From Microbacteriaceae bacterium (GTDB lineage Bacteria; Actinomycetota; Actinomycetes; Actinomycetales; Microbacteriaceae): 5,734 bases of DNA. The first letter of the stretch is position 1. Each line of letters starts with the position of its first letter. The notes below the pieces were generated by a model, which was not told the DNA's origin, ran no database searches, and saw nothing but the letters and a program-made list of their open reading frames with translations. A program made the translations under genes and the position numbers. This document shows positions 1-5,420 of this stretch, piece after piece. The stretch is from contig JAHEGA010000022.1 in NCBI GenBank assembly GCA_024639925.1, positions 1-5,734 of the forward strand, given 5' to 3'.

Positions 1-1766
1 CCTTTGGTTCCGCCCTTGTCGTGGCGTCTGTGGGAGCAGGGTTGCTCACCATTGCCTCTGCAGCGACGGCGTTTTTGACGTTCATGGCCATCTATGTCGA
101 ACCGGTCAGCATTGACCAGCGCTTTGGCGATCTGTTGTGGCTGTATCTGCAGTCGACCGAGATTGGGCGAGGCTGGCTGATCACCATGGGCCTGGGAGCC
201 GTGGTCACGGTTTTGACGGTGGTGGTTCGAAGCTTTGGTGGGGTGCTGGTAGCGGGGGTTCTCTCGGTGGCTGCGGTCTGGCCGCTTGCCGAACAGGGCC
301 ACGCGGCCGGTACCGCGAACCATGAGGCAGCGGTGAGTGCATCTTTTGCCCACAGTGTTTTTGCGGCGATGTGGGTCGGTGGGCTCATCATGATGGCCGT
401 GGTGGCGTGGAGCGAAAAGCCTCGCGCGGCGGAGTACCACGCGATGCTGCAGAGATACTCGAGTATCGCCCTCCTCAGTTTCATCGTGGTGGCCCTCTCC
501 GGCACGACCAACGCGTGGCTCAGGGTGGGCAGCATTGAGGGCTTGGCCACAAGCTACGGTCTCTTGGTCATTGCCAAGACGGTGACTTTGGTTGTTCTGG
601 GGCTGATGGGTGCCGTGTATCGAAGGAAGCTTCTGGGTGACCTGAAAGGCTCACGCAGTGGCGTCATGAAAGTGACGACCCTGGTTGTCGGCGCTGAGCT
701 CGCCCTGATGGGCATCGCCTCGGGGCTTGCCAGCGCTTTGGCGAGGACACAGACACCGGTTCCCCAGGTTCCTGCGAGTGAAATCGCCCAGGCGACACCG
801 GCCGAGATTTTGACCGGGCAGCCGTTGCCCCCGGAGTTTGCCTGGTCACGGTTATTCACCATGTGGCAGCTGGACCTCTTGTGGGCAGCCATCGCCGTGT
901 TCGGGATTGTGTATTACGTCTGGGGGCACCTGAGGTTGGCGAAGCGGGGCGACCACTGGCCGATATCTCGCACGATTTTGTGGGTGTCGGGGATGATCCT
1001 TCTGGGCTTTGCCACCAATTCAGGCTTGATTGTGTATGGCAAGTACCTGTTCAGTATTCACATGCTCGGCCACATGCTGCTGAGCATGGCGGTGCCGTTG
1101 CTGCTGGTCCTCGGCGCACCCATTACCCTCGCCTCGCGAGCAATTGTCGCCAGAAAGGACGGTTCCCGGGGTGTTCGGGAATGGTTACTGGTCATCGTTC
1201 ACTCAAAATACTTAGCGGTGATCGGCCACCCCGTAGTAGCAGCGGTTATTTTCGGGGTCTCGCTCATCGTTTTTTACTACTCACCACTTTTTGAGTGGGC
1301 TCTTCGGGAGCACCTGGGGCACATGTGGATGACCGCACACTTTGTGTTCTCGGGGTACCTCTTTGCACAATCACTGATCGGTATTGATCCAAGCCCCCAT
1401 AATCCGCCCTATCCATTGCGGTTGATTATCGTTTTGGCCACTATGGCTTTCCACGCCTTCTTCGGGCTCAGCATCATTCTCGGCACCTCCCTCTTAGTCC
1501 CGGATTGGTTTGGCGCGATGGGCAGAACATGGGGTGACGCTCCCCTGCTTGATCAACAAAACGGGGGCGAGCTCGCCTGGGGCCTCGGTGAATTCCCCAC
1601 ACTGGCGCTCGCCATCCTGGTGACGTGGGCGTGGAGCAAGAGCGACGATCGTATTAACAAGCGCCGAGACCGTCTTGCTGACCGGCAGGGGGACCAGGAA
1701 CTCGACGCGTATAACGAGATGCTTCAGAAAATGTCGAAAGCCCAGCCGCTGCGCCCTAAAGGGTGA
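1..1766 (+). CDS. CopD domain / CtaG-type cytochrome c oxidase assembly fusion protein (5' partial)
   Basis: An integral membrane protein likely to move or hold copper for assembly of the aa3/caa3 cytochrome oxidase. The frame stays open to the window edge, so the GTG at 21 is probably internal and the true start lies upstream; related actinobacterial fusions are, from memory, about 640-680 residues. Counting from that GTG, 581 residues are visible. Residues about 1-240 form a CopD/YcnJ-like half with roughly seven hydrophobic segments; His94, His101 and His111 precede MWVGGL, a CopD-like pattern. Residues about 283-540 form the CtaG half, also with about seven segments. Its marks are HMLGHMLL (347-354) followed by LLVLGAPITL, then EHLGHMWMTAHF (430-441) with GYLF, and AFHAFFGL (477-484); these histidines are candidate copper ligands. 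A charged cytoplasmic-type tail follows residue 540. The stop overlaps the convergent downstream gene by 11 bp. The domain assignment is firm; the copper role comes from family knowledge. Confidence 0.93.
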   Translation, partial: FGSALVVASVGAGLLTIASAATAFLTFMAIYVEPVSIDQRFGDLLWLYLQSTEIGRGWLITMGLGAVVTVLTVVVRSFGGVLVAGVLSVAAVWPLAEQGHAAGTANHEAAVSASFAHSVFAAMWVGGLIMMAVVAWSEKPRAAEYHAMLQRYSSIALLSFIVVALSGTTNAWLRVGSIEGLATSYGLLVIAKTVTLVVLGLMGAVYRRKLLGDLKGSRSGVMKVTTLVVGAELALMGIASGLASALARTQTPVPQVPASEIAQATPAEILTGQPLPPEFAWSRLFTMWQLDLLWAAIAVFGIVYYVWGHLRLAKRGDHWPISRTILWVSGMILLGFATNSGLIVYGKYLFSIHMLGHMLLSMAVPLLLVLGAPITLASRAIVARKDGSRGVREWLLVIVHSKYLAVIGHPVVAAVIFGVSLIVFYYSPLFEWALREHLGHMWMTAHFVFSGYLFAQSLIGIDPSPHNPPYPLRLIIVLATMAFHAFFGLSIILGTSLLVPDWFGAMGRTWGDAPLLDQQNGGELAWGLGEFPTLALAILVTWAWSKSDDRINKRRDRLADRQGDQELDAYNEMLQKMSKAQPLRPKG

Positions 1767-2700
1767 GAACAGGCTCGTCGAGAGAGGTTCCCTGGATGGA
1801 GCCCTCCACGAGGAAAGAGACGATCTCGCTGTATTCGCTGATCGACCCGTCAAACAGTGACTGCACCGCCACGGTGACTTCCACAACCCCGCCAATCGCC
1901 AGGACATCCCACGATTCGCGGTCTGCTCCCAGCGTCACCGACACCACCGGGTAGTCCAGCACCGTCCAGGCAGGCACCCCCACCACGCGGTCGGAGATGG
2001 TGATGCCAAAGGGACATTCGACCGGCTGAAGAATTTCTTGTGCCACACATCCCTCGAGGTAGCGCTCGATAGCGGTCGTGGCCGTGTCTTTGAGTTCATT
2101 GGTGGGCTGGACCCGAAGGCGCAGAGGATATTCGGCATCCGTTTGGGTGACGCTTGCGAGGGTGGGAGGAGCACTCACCCACGGGGTGCTCAAGGATGCT
2201 TCATAGATTCCGGGAACCAACACGCTGCTGGTGGCAGGAACCCCCAGGGTGTTCATGTCGAGGCGAACGCCATTCACGTCTATTCGCTCATCGCCGATGA
2301 TCGAATAGACAAGTTCGGCGGTGGGGGCCGTGCTGAAGCTCCATGTGGAGAAGAGTCGCAGCACATCCCCTGCGGGTTCCAGGGTGAAATAGCTGGATTT
2401 GGTCTCGCCCGAGAGCACGTATTCGGCAAGAACGACGACGTTCCCGGAGGCCAGCGTTCGCGTTCCCACAATCTCGGGTTCACTCAACGAACCAGAAGGC
2501 TCAGGTAGCACTGCGGGAACGCGGGACATCCCGGCGATGCCTGCCGCCTCGCCGAAGCGTCCCTCTTCCAGAGCGATCAAATAGAGCTCCACGGACCGGG
2601 CTGGCGAATAGACGGTCAGATTCAAGACGAGAACGACCAGCAGCCAGGAAGCAACAACACCCAGGGCAATGACCGCAAACCTCCGGACAATTGACCACAT
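1756..2700 (-). CDS. Membrane-anchored protein of unknown function with an extracytoplasmic domain
   Basis: I do not recognise this gene. From the ATG at 2700 it encodes 314 residues. One hydrophobic segment of about 22 residues follows a short basic N-terminus (WSIVRRF), giving a signal anchor with the rest outside the membrane. Just after it, ARSVELYLIALEEGRF resembles the opening helix of NTF2-like/DUF4878 folds. The remainder is rich in beta-forming residues, with a VNG...PGIYEASL stretch that faintly recalls repeated domains of TcaA-type surface proteins. The only two cysteines form a C-x10-C pair (GCVAQEILQPVECPF), which could make a disulfide outside the cell. There is no catalytic motif and no lipobox. 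Start choice: AGGA lies 8 nt before the ATG at 2700. An in-frame ATG at 2709 has AGG directly against it, and a TTG at 2742 lies inside a hairpin and lacks a ribosome site. The 3' end overlaps the CopD-CtaG gene by 11 bp. The reading frame is convincing; the function is open. Confidence 0.8.
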   Translation of the reverse strand: MWSIVRRFAVIALGVVASWLLVVLVLNLTVYSPARSVELYLIALEEGRFGEAAGIAGMSRVPAVLPEPSGSLSEPEIVGTRTLASGNVVVLAEYVLSGETKSSYFTLEPAGDVLRLFSTWSFSTAPTAELVYSIIGDERIDVNGVRLDMNTLGVPATSSVLVPGIYEASLSTPWVSAPPTLASVTQTDAEYPLRLRVQPTNELKDTATTAIERYLEGCVAQEILQPVECPFGITISDRVVGVPAWTVLDYPVVSVTLGADRESWDVLAIGGVVEVTVAVQSLFDGSISEYSEIVSFLVEGSIQGTSLDEPVLTL

Positions 2701-2719
2701 AGCTGACATCCTAGGTTGG

Positions 2720-2742
2720 TTGCCCTGCCCGGCGGCAGGCAA
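2720..2742. repeat. Bulged inverted repeat (hairpin) between divergent genes
   Basis: TTGCCCTGCC (2720-2729) pairs with GGCAGGCAA (2734-2742) across the loop CGGC, giving nine pairs with one bulged C. It occupies most of the gap between the membrane-anchored protein gene on the minus strand and the helicase gene on the plus strand. It would lie in the 5' leader of one or both transcripts. No T-run follows on either strand, so it is not a typical terminator. It may be an operator or an mRNA 5' structure; the role is inferred only from position. Confidence 0.45.
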
Positions 2743-2750
2743 CTAAACGA

Positions 2751-2756
2751 GAGGAC
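2751..2756 (+). promoter_or_regulatory. Ribosome binding site of the PIF1-like helicase gene
   Basis: GAGGAC, within GAGAGGACACC, lies about 5 nt before the GTG at 2760. This is a good Shine-Dalgarno match and supports GTG as the start codon, with no earlier in-frame start needed. Confidence 0.7.
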
Positions 2757-2759
2757 ACC

Positions 2760-4061
2760 GTGACCGAGATTTCCCTGAGTGACGAGCAAAAGAGCGTCCT
2801 GGATCGGATGGAAAACTCTCTCGACCACATTTTCATCACCGGACGAGCAGGGACCGGTAAAACCACACTGCTTCAGGCGTTTGTCGACACGACGGCCAAA
2901 CGAGTGGCCGTGTGTGCTCCTACGGGGGTCGCGGCGTTGGCCGCTGGTGGGCAAACGATTCATTCGCTGTTGCGCTTGCCGATTGGCATCATTGGCAAAC
3001 GCGAGCTTGGCTTCATTCCTAAAGAATCCCTGGCCGTGCTGGCGGCACTCGACGCCCTGGTCGTGGATGAAATCTCGATGGTGTCCGCGGATGTCCTGGA
3101 TGCGATGGACCGTCGACTGCGGCAAGCCAAGCGCAAGAGACACCTCCCCTTTGGGGGCGTTCAGCTGATCATGTTTGGTGATCCCTACCAACTCTCGCCG
3201 GTGGTGTCTGGCCAGGCGGAAAAGGCGTACTACCGGGACCACTACCGTTCACCCTGGTTCTTTGATGCCAAAATCTGGTCGGAAACCGAGATTGAAATCG
3301 AGGAGCTCGACACGATCCACCGTCAGGCTGATAGTGAGTTCCGCGCGGTCCTCAATGCCCTGCGAGAAGGGCGGATGGAAGCCGACATGGGGCGGATGCT
3401 CAACGAGCATGGGATGCGAGAGCCAGAAGACCCAGATTTGATCACTCTCTCCACGACAAATGCCGCGGTGTCGAGGATCAATCAGTCGGCTCTCGAGCGC
3501 CTGGGGGGCAAAGGCAAGATTGCTCACGCGGACATCGAGGGTGATTTCGGGTCAACGTCCGCCTATCCGGCGGACGAACAGCTCGTGCTTAAACCTGGAG
3601 CACGGGTGATGTTCTTGCGCAACGACATCGCCGGACCGGATGGCCCCCGGTATGTCAACGGAAGCTTGGGCGTTGTCGAAAAAATCACGGACACTGTGCT
3701 GGTCGACGTGGATGGCGAGGGGGTTTTGGTGGAGCCCGTGACCTGGGAGAAAGTGAAATACGACTATTCCCCGGCCACCAAAATGCTCAGCCAAGAAGTG
3801 GTGGCCGAATTCACGCAATTCCCGCTGAGGTTGGCCTGGGCGGTCACCATTCACAAAGCCCAGGGGAAAACGCTCGATGCTGCTGTTATCGACCTCGGGC
3901 AACGGGCTTTCGCGCCGGGACAGACCTATGTGGCCTTTAGCCGGTTGACCTCACTGGAGGGGCTGTATTTGAAGAGGCCGCTCACACCCTCGGACATCAT
4001 TGTGGACCAAGACGTGGTGCGGTTTATGTCCCAGGAACGGGGAACAAACCGCTTGATTTAG
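2760..4061 (+). CDS. PIF1-like superfamily 1 DNA helicase / AAA family ATPase
   Basis: A 433-residue ATP-dependent DNA helicase of the PIF1/RecD-like branch of superfamily 1B, which moves 5' to 3' on single-stranded DNA; the actinobacterial members are little studied. Walker A is GRAGTGKTT (28-36). Motif Ia is APTGVAALAAGGQTIHSL (53-70). Walker B is LVVDEISM (100-107). A region like the PIF1 signature runs from about 108 to 137, ending in PFGGVQ, then motif III FGDPYQLSPV (139-148). IHRQADSEF (186-194) is motif IV-like. A SH3-like insert is plausible around 275-330. The C-terminal core has AVTIHKAQGKTLDAAVIDLG (361-380) and GQTYVAFSRLTSLEGLYL (387-404), motifs V and VI. The protein ends about 30 residues later, so it is the bare motor with no added nuclease, HRDC or DNA-binding domain. 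The GTG start is backed by GAGG 5-6 nt upstream. Its job is probably replication-fork or recombination support; this is inference. Confidence 0.92.
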   Translation: MTEISLSDEQKSVLDRMENSLDHIFITGRAGTGKTTLLQAFVDTTAKRVAVCAPTGVAALAAGGQTIHSLLRLPIGIIGKRELGFIPKESLAVLAALDALVVDEISMVSADVLDAMDRRLRQAKRKRHLPFGGVQLIMFGDPYQLSPVVSGQAEKAYYRDHYRSPWFFDAKIWSETEIEIEELDTIHRQADSEFRAVLNALREGRMEADMGRMLNEHGMREPEDPDLITLSTTNAAVSRINQSALERLGGKGKIAHADIEGDFGSTSAYPADEQLVLKPGARVMFLRNDIAGPDGPRYVNGSLGVVEKITDTVLVDVDGEGVLVEPVTWEKVKYDYSPATKMLSQEVVAEFTQFPLRLAWAVTIHKAQGKTLDAAVIDLGQRAFAPGQTYVAFSRLTSLEGLYLKRPLTPSDIIVDQDVVRFMSQERGTNRLI

Positions 4062-4082
4062 TGCTCTTTTGCGCAGACTGTG

Positions 4083-4156
4083 TGGAGCGAGTGACGGGAA
4101 TCGAACCCGCGCCATCAGCTTGGGAAGCTGAAGTTCTACCATTGAACTACACTCGC
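4083..4156 (-). tRNA. tRNA-Gly (anticodon CCC)
   Basis: Read on the minus strand, this folds as a complete 74-nt tRNA including an encoded CCA. The acceptor arms GCGAGTG and CACTCGC pair fully, with discriminator U. The D arm is GTTC-AATGGTA-GAAC. The anticodon stem TCAGC/GCTGA closes the loop TTCCCAA, so bases 34-36 are CCC (plus-strand 4122-4124), reading GGG glycine codons. The T arm is GCGGG-TTCGATT-CCCGT with one G-U pair. It converges with the helicase gene, 21 bp away, and lies head to head with dcd. No intrinsic terminator is visible after it. Confidence 0.97.
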
Positions 4157-4188
4157 GAAGCCCGAGAATGCCTCGGCGATAAAGCCCG

Positions 4189-4194
4189 AGTCTA
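4189..4194 (-). promoter_or_regulatory. Candidate -10 element for tRNA-Gly
   Basis: On the minus strand the hexamer TAGACT fits the TANNNT form of actinobacterial -10 boxes. It would place the transcript start near 4183, giving a leader of about 27 nt before the tRNA 5' end. No convincing -35 is seen at the usual spacing, so this is a weak call. Confidence 0.3.
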
Positions 4195-4195
4195 C

Positions 4196-4201
4196 TAGTG
4201 T
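4196..4201 (+). promoter_or_regulatory. Candidate -10 element for a leaderless dcd mRNA
   Basis: TAGTGT fits TANNNT and ends 6 nt before the GTG start of dcd, so transcription could begin on the start codon itself. The only purine run upstream, GGGAG at 4202-4206, is one base from the GTG and too close for a normal Shine-Dalgarno site. Both facts point to leaderless translation, which is common in actinobacteria. No clear -35 is seen. Confidence 0.4.
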
Positions 4202-4207
4202 GGGAGC

Positions 4208-4792
4208 GTGCTGCTCTCAGATGGAGATATCCGAAAAGAACTTGAATCTGGTCGTGTGGGACTCGATCCCCTGGACCTTTCAATGGTTCAACCTTCCAGC
4301 GTGGACGTCCGTCTAGACCGGTTTTTTCGACTGTTCGACAACCACAAGTACCAGCACATTGACCCCGCTCAGGATCAGCCTGATCTCACGCGACTTGTCG
4401 ACGTTGACCCCGACGAGGCTTTTGTTCTGCACCCCGGAGAATTCGTGCTGGGCGCAACCTTTGAAGTGGTCACTCTGCCCAACGATGTTGCTGCGCGACT
4501 CGAGGGCAAAAGCTCGTTGGGACGACTAGGCCTGCTGACGCACTCCACCGCAGGGTTCATTGATCCCGGGTTTTCGGGTCACGTGACTTTGGAGCTCAGT
4601 AACGTCGCCACTCTTCCCATCACGTTGTGGCCGGGCATGAAAATCGGCCAGCTCTGCTTTTTCCGCTTGAGCTCACCCGCCGAGCACCCCTACGGTTCAG
4701 AAAAGTACGGAAGCCGTTATCAAGGGCAGCGCGGCCCAACGGCCTCGCGCTCGTTCCAGAACTTTCACAAAACTGACACATCGGACGCGTAG
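4208..4792 (+). CDS. dcd: dCTP deaminase, probably bifunctional dCTP deaminase/dUTP diphosphatase
   Basis: A 194-residue cytosolic enzyme of the dUTPase superfamily. It deaminates dCTP and, in the bifunctional form, hydrolyses the dUTP made to dUMP, feeding thymidylate synthesis and keeping uracil out of DNA. The family N-terminus MLLSD.DIR is intact, which fixes the GTG at 4208 as the start. Active-site blocks are present: GKSSLGRLG (100-108) with Ser102 and Arg106, THSTAGFIDPGFSGH (111-125), and VTLEL (126-130) with Glu129 as the expected general base. WPGMKIGQLC (141-150) and YGSRYQGQRGPT (167-178), the nucleotide-binding tail, follow. The STAG segment with Ala115 matches, as I recall it, the Mycobacterium tuberculosis bifunctional enzyme and not E. 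coli Dcd. The last residues (TSDA) run 28 bp into the convergent idi gene. A tRNA-Gly lies divergently 51 bp upstream; I recall this pairing in other actinobacteria but have not checked it. Confidence 0.96.
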   Translation: MLLSDGDIRKELESGRVGLDPLDLSMVQPSSVDVRLDRFFRLFDNHKYQHIDPAQDQPDLTRLVDVDPDEAFVLHPGEFVLGATFEVVTLPNDVAARLEGKSSLGRLGLLTHSTAGFIDPGFSGHVTLELSNVATLPITLWPGMKIGQLCFFRLSSPAEHPYGSEKYGSRYQGQRGPTASRSFQNFHKTDTSDA

Positions 4793-5310
4793 GGACCCGT
4801 CCACGCGGCCATTTGGTCGACTAGCCAGGGGCTAAAAGCGAACGGCGTCTGCTGAACACTGGCGCGGACTGCCTCCGGGGCGACCCACTTCCATTCGCAG
4901 ACCTCCGACTCGGCGGGTGCAGGATCCATCGACGTGGTGGCGATAAACACGGGACATACTTCGTTCTCAACAACGCCGGAGGCATCTACAGCGCGGTAGC
5001 GGAAGTCTGGCAGTGCGAGGGAGATGGAGTTCAACGTGAGGCCCAGTTCGTGCTTGGCCCTCCGACGGATGGCATCCTCCATATTCTCGTCGGGACCGGG
5101 GTGACCGCACGCCGAGTTGGTCCAGACCCCTGGCCATGTGCGCTTGGACAGCGCGCGCCGGGTGATCAACACCTCGCCTTTGTCGTTGAAAACGTGGCAG
5201 GAAAACGCGAGGTGCAGTGGGGTGTCCGTGGTGTGGACCGTGGCCTTGTCTGCTGTGCCGATGGGCTGCTCATTGGCGTCCAGGAGGACCACAAGTTCAG
5301 GGGTTGTCAT
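4765..5310 (-). CDS. idi: Isopentenyl-diphosphate delta-isomerase, type I
   Basis: A 181-residue Nudix-fold enzyme that interconverts IPP and DMAPP, supplying the allylic primer for prenyl chains; it needs divalent metal. The expected active-site residues are visible and sit one position beyond E. coli Idi numbering: His26 and His33 (VHTTDTPLHLAFS), Cys68 and His70 in NSACGHP, and Glu115 and Glu117 in VVENEVCPVF. A Nudix-like helix, DENMEDAIRRRAKHELGL (74-91), and the C-terminal CEWKWV segment are also typical. The ATG at 5310 gives the family length. An open frame reaching 5478 adds 56 residues unlike Idi and would overlap crtB, so I rejected it. The ribosome site is weak: AGGG lies 11 nt upstream. 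The gene is divergent from crtB, which fits a carotenoid locus, and its 3' end overlaps dcd by 28 bp. With the non-mevalonate pathway, Idi is usually helpful but not essential. Confidence 0.96.
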   Translation of the reverse strand: MTTPELVVLLDANEQPIGTADKATVHTTDTPLHLAFSCHVFNDKGEVLITRRALSKRTWPGVWTNSACGHPGPDENMEDAIRRRAKHELGLTLNSISLALPDFRYRAVDASGVVENEVCPVFIATTSMDPAPAESEVCEWKWVAPEAVRASVQQTPFAFSPWLVDQMAAWTGPYASDVSVL

Positions 5311-5337
5311 GGGTTTTCTTGCCCTAGTGTGCACCGG

Positions 5338-5343
5338 TAAAGT
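5338..5343 (+). promoter_or_regulatory. Candidate -10 element for crtB
   Basis: TAAAGT matches TANNNT, with TTTCTT 17 bp upstream (5315-5320) as a poor -35. Transcription would start near 5350, at the edge of the inverted repeat at 5352-5371, leaving a leader of about 70 nt. An alternative is TAGTGT at 5325-5330 with TTGTCA at 5304-5309, but that spacer is only 15 bp. Confidence 0.3.
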
Positions 5344-5351
5344 GAAGGTTC

Positions 5352-5371
5352 GGTCGCCAATGTGGCGGACC
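5352..5371. promoter_or_regulatory. Operator-like inverted repeat between idi and crtB
   Basis: GGTCGCCA (5352-5359) is complementary to TGGCGGACC (5363-5371) with one bulged G, around the centre ATG. That makes eight pairs in 20 bp. It sits between the candidate -10 boxes for the two divergent genes, near the expected start points of both transcripts. This is where a dimeric repressor (for example of the MarR type known from corynebacterial carotenoid loci) could act on both. It could instead be only a 5' leader hairpin. Confidence 0.4.
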
Positions 5372-5392
5372 ACAACAGTGTAGCCAATGGGG
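5353..5392. repeat. Near-exact 13-bp direct repeat upstream of idi and crtB
   Basis: GTCGCCAATGTGG (5353-5365) and GTAGCCAATGGGG (5380-5392) agree at 11 of 13 positions and are 27 bp apart, start to start. The first copy overlaps the inverted repeat, and the second overlaps the candidate idi -10 box. Paired sites at this spacing would lie on roughly one face of the helix over two to three turns. Binding by a regulator is inferred. Confidence 0.4.
5377..5382 (-). promoter_or_regulatory. Candidate -10 element for idi
   Basis: On the minus strand TACACT fits TANNNT and would start the idi transcript near 5370, about 60 nt before the ATG. No good -35 is present at 16-18 bp, so any such promoter may need an activator or a different sigma factor. 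Confidence 0.3.
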
Positions 5393-5406
5393 TCATCACA
5401 CCGCGG

Positions 5407-5412
5407 GAGAGG
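5407..5412 (+). promoter_or_regulatory. Ribosome binding site of crtB
   Basis: GAGAGG, within GGGAGAGGAAACAGCC, ends 8 nt before the ATG at 5421. It is a strong Shine-Dalgarno match and fixes the crtB start. Confidence 0.7.
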
Positions 5413-5420
5413 AAACAGCC

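Noticed and set aside
92..550. Minus-strand open frame of 152 codons within the CopD domain
   Set aside because: It is antisense to a well-supported membrane protein and has the low-complexity Thr/Pro/Arg composition typical of shadow frames in GC-rich DNA.
1754..1763. CCCTAAAGGG palindrome as a bidirectional terminator
   Set aside because: The stem is only four pairs with a two-base loop and no T-run follows on either strand.
2038..2508. Plus-strand open frame of 156 codons opposite the membrane-anchored protein
   Set aside because: The minus-strand product has a proper membrane anchor and protein-like composition. The plus-strand frame is Gly/Arg-rich, has no domain and no clear ribosome site.
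2622..3242. Minus-strand open frame of 206 codons over the helicase 5' half
   Set aside because: It lies antisense to a gene with all helicase motifs, and its translation is rich in Arg, His and Gln with no recognisable domain; it is a shadow frame.
4162..4190. CCGAG/CTCGG short repeats in the tRNA-dcd gap as a regulatory switch
   Set aside because: CTCGG at 4172-4176 can pair with either flanking CCGAG, which suggests alternative hairpins, but five-base stems of this composition are expected by chance here.
3951..4283. Minus-strand open frame of 110 codons across the tRNA gene
   Set aside because: It reads through a complete tRNA-Gly and overlaps both the helicase end and the dcd start; chance frame.
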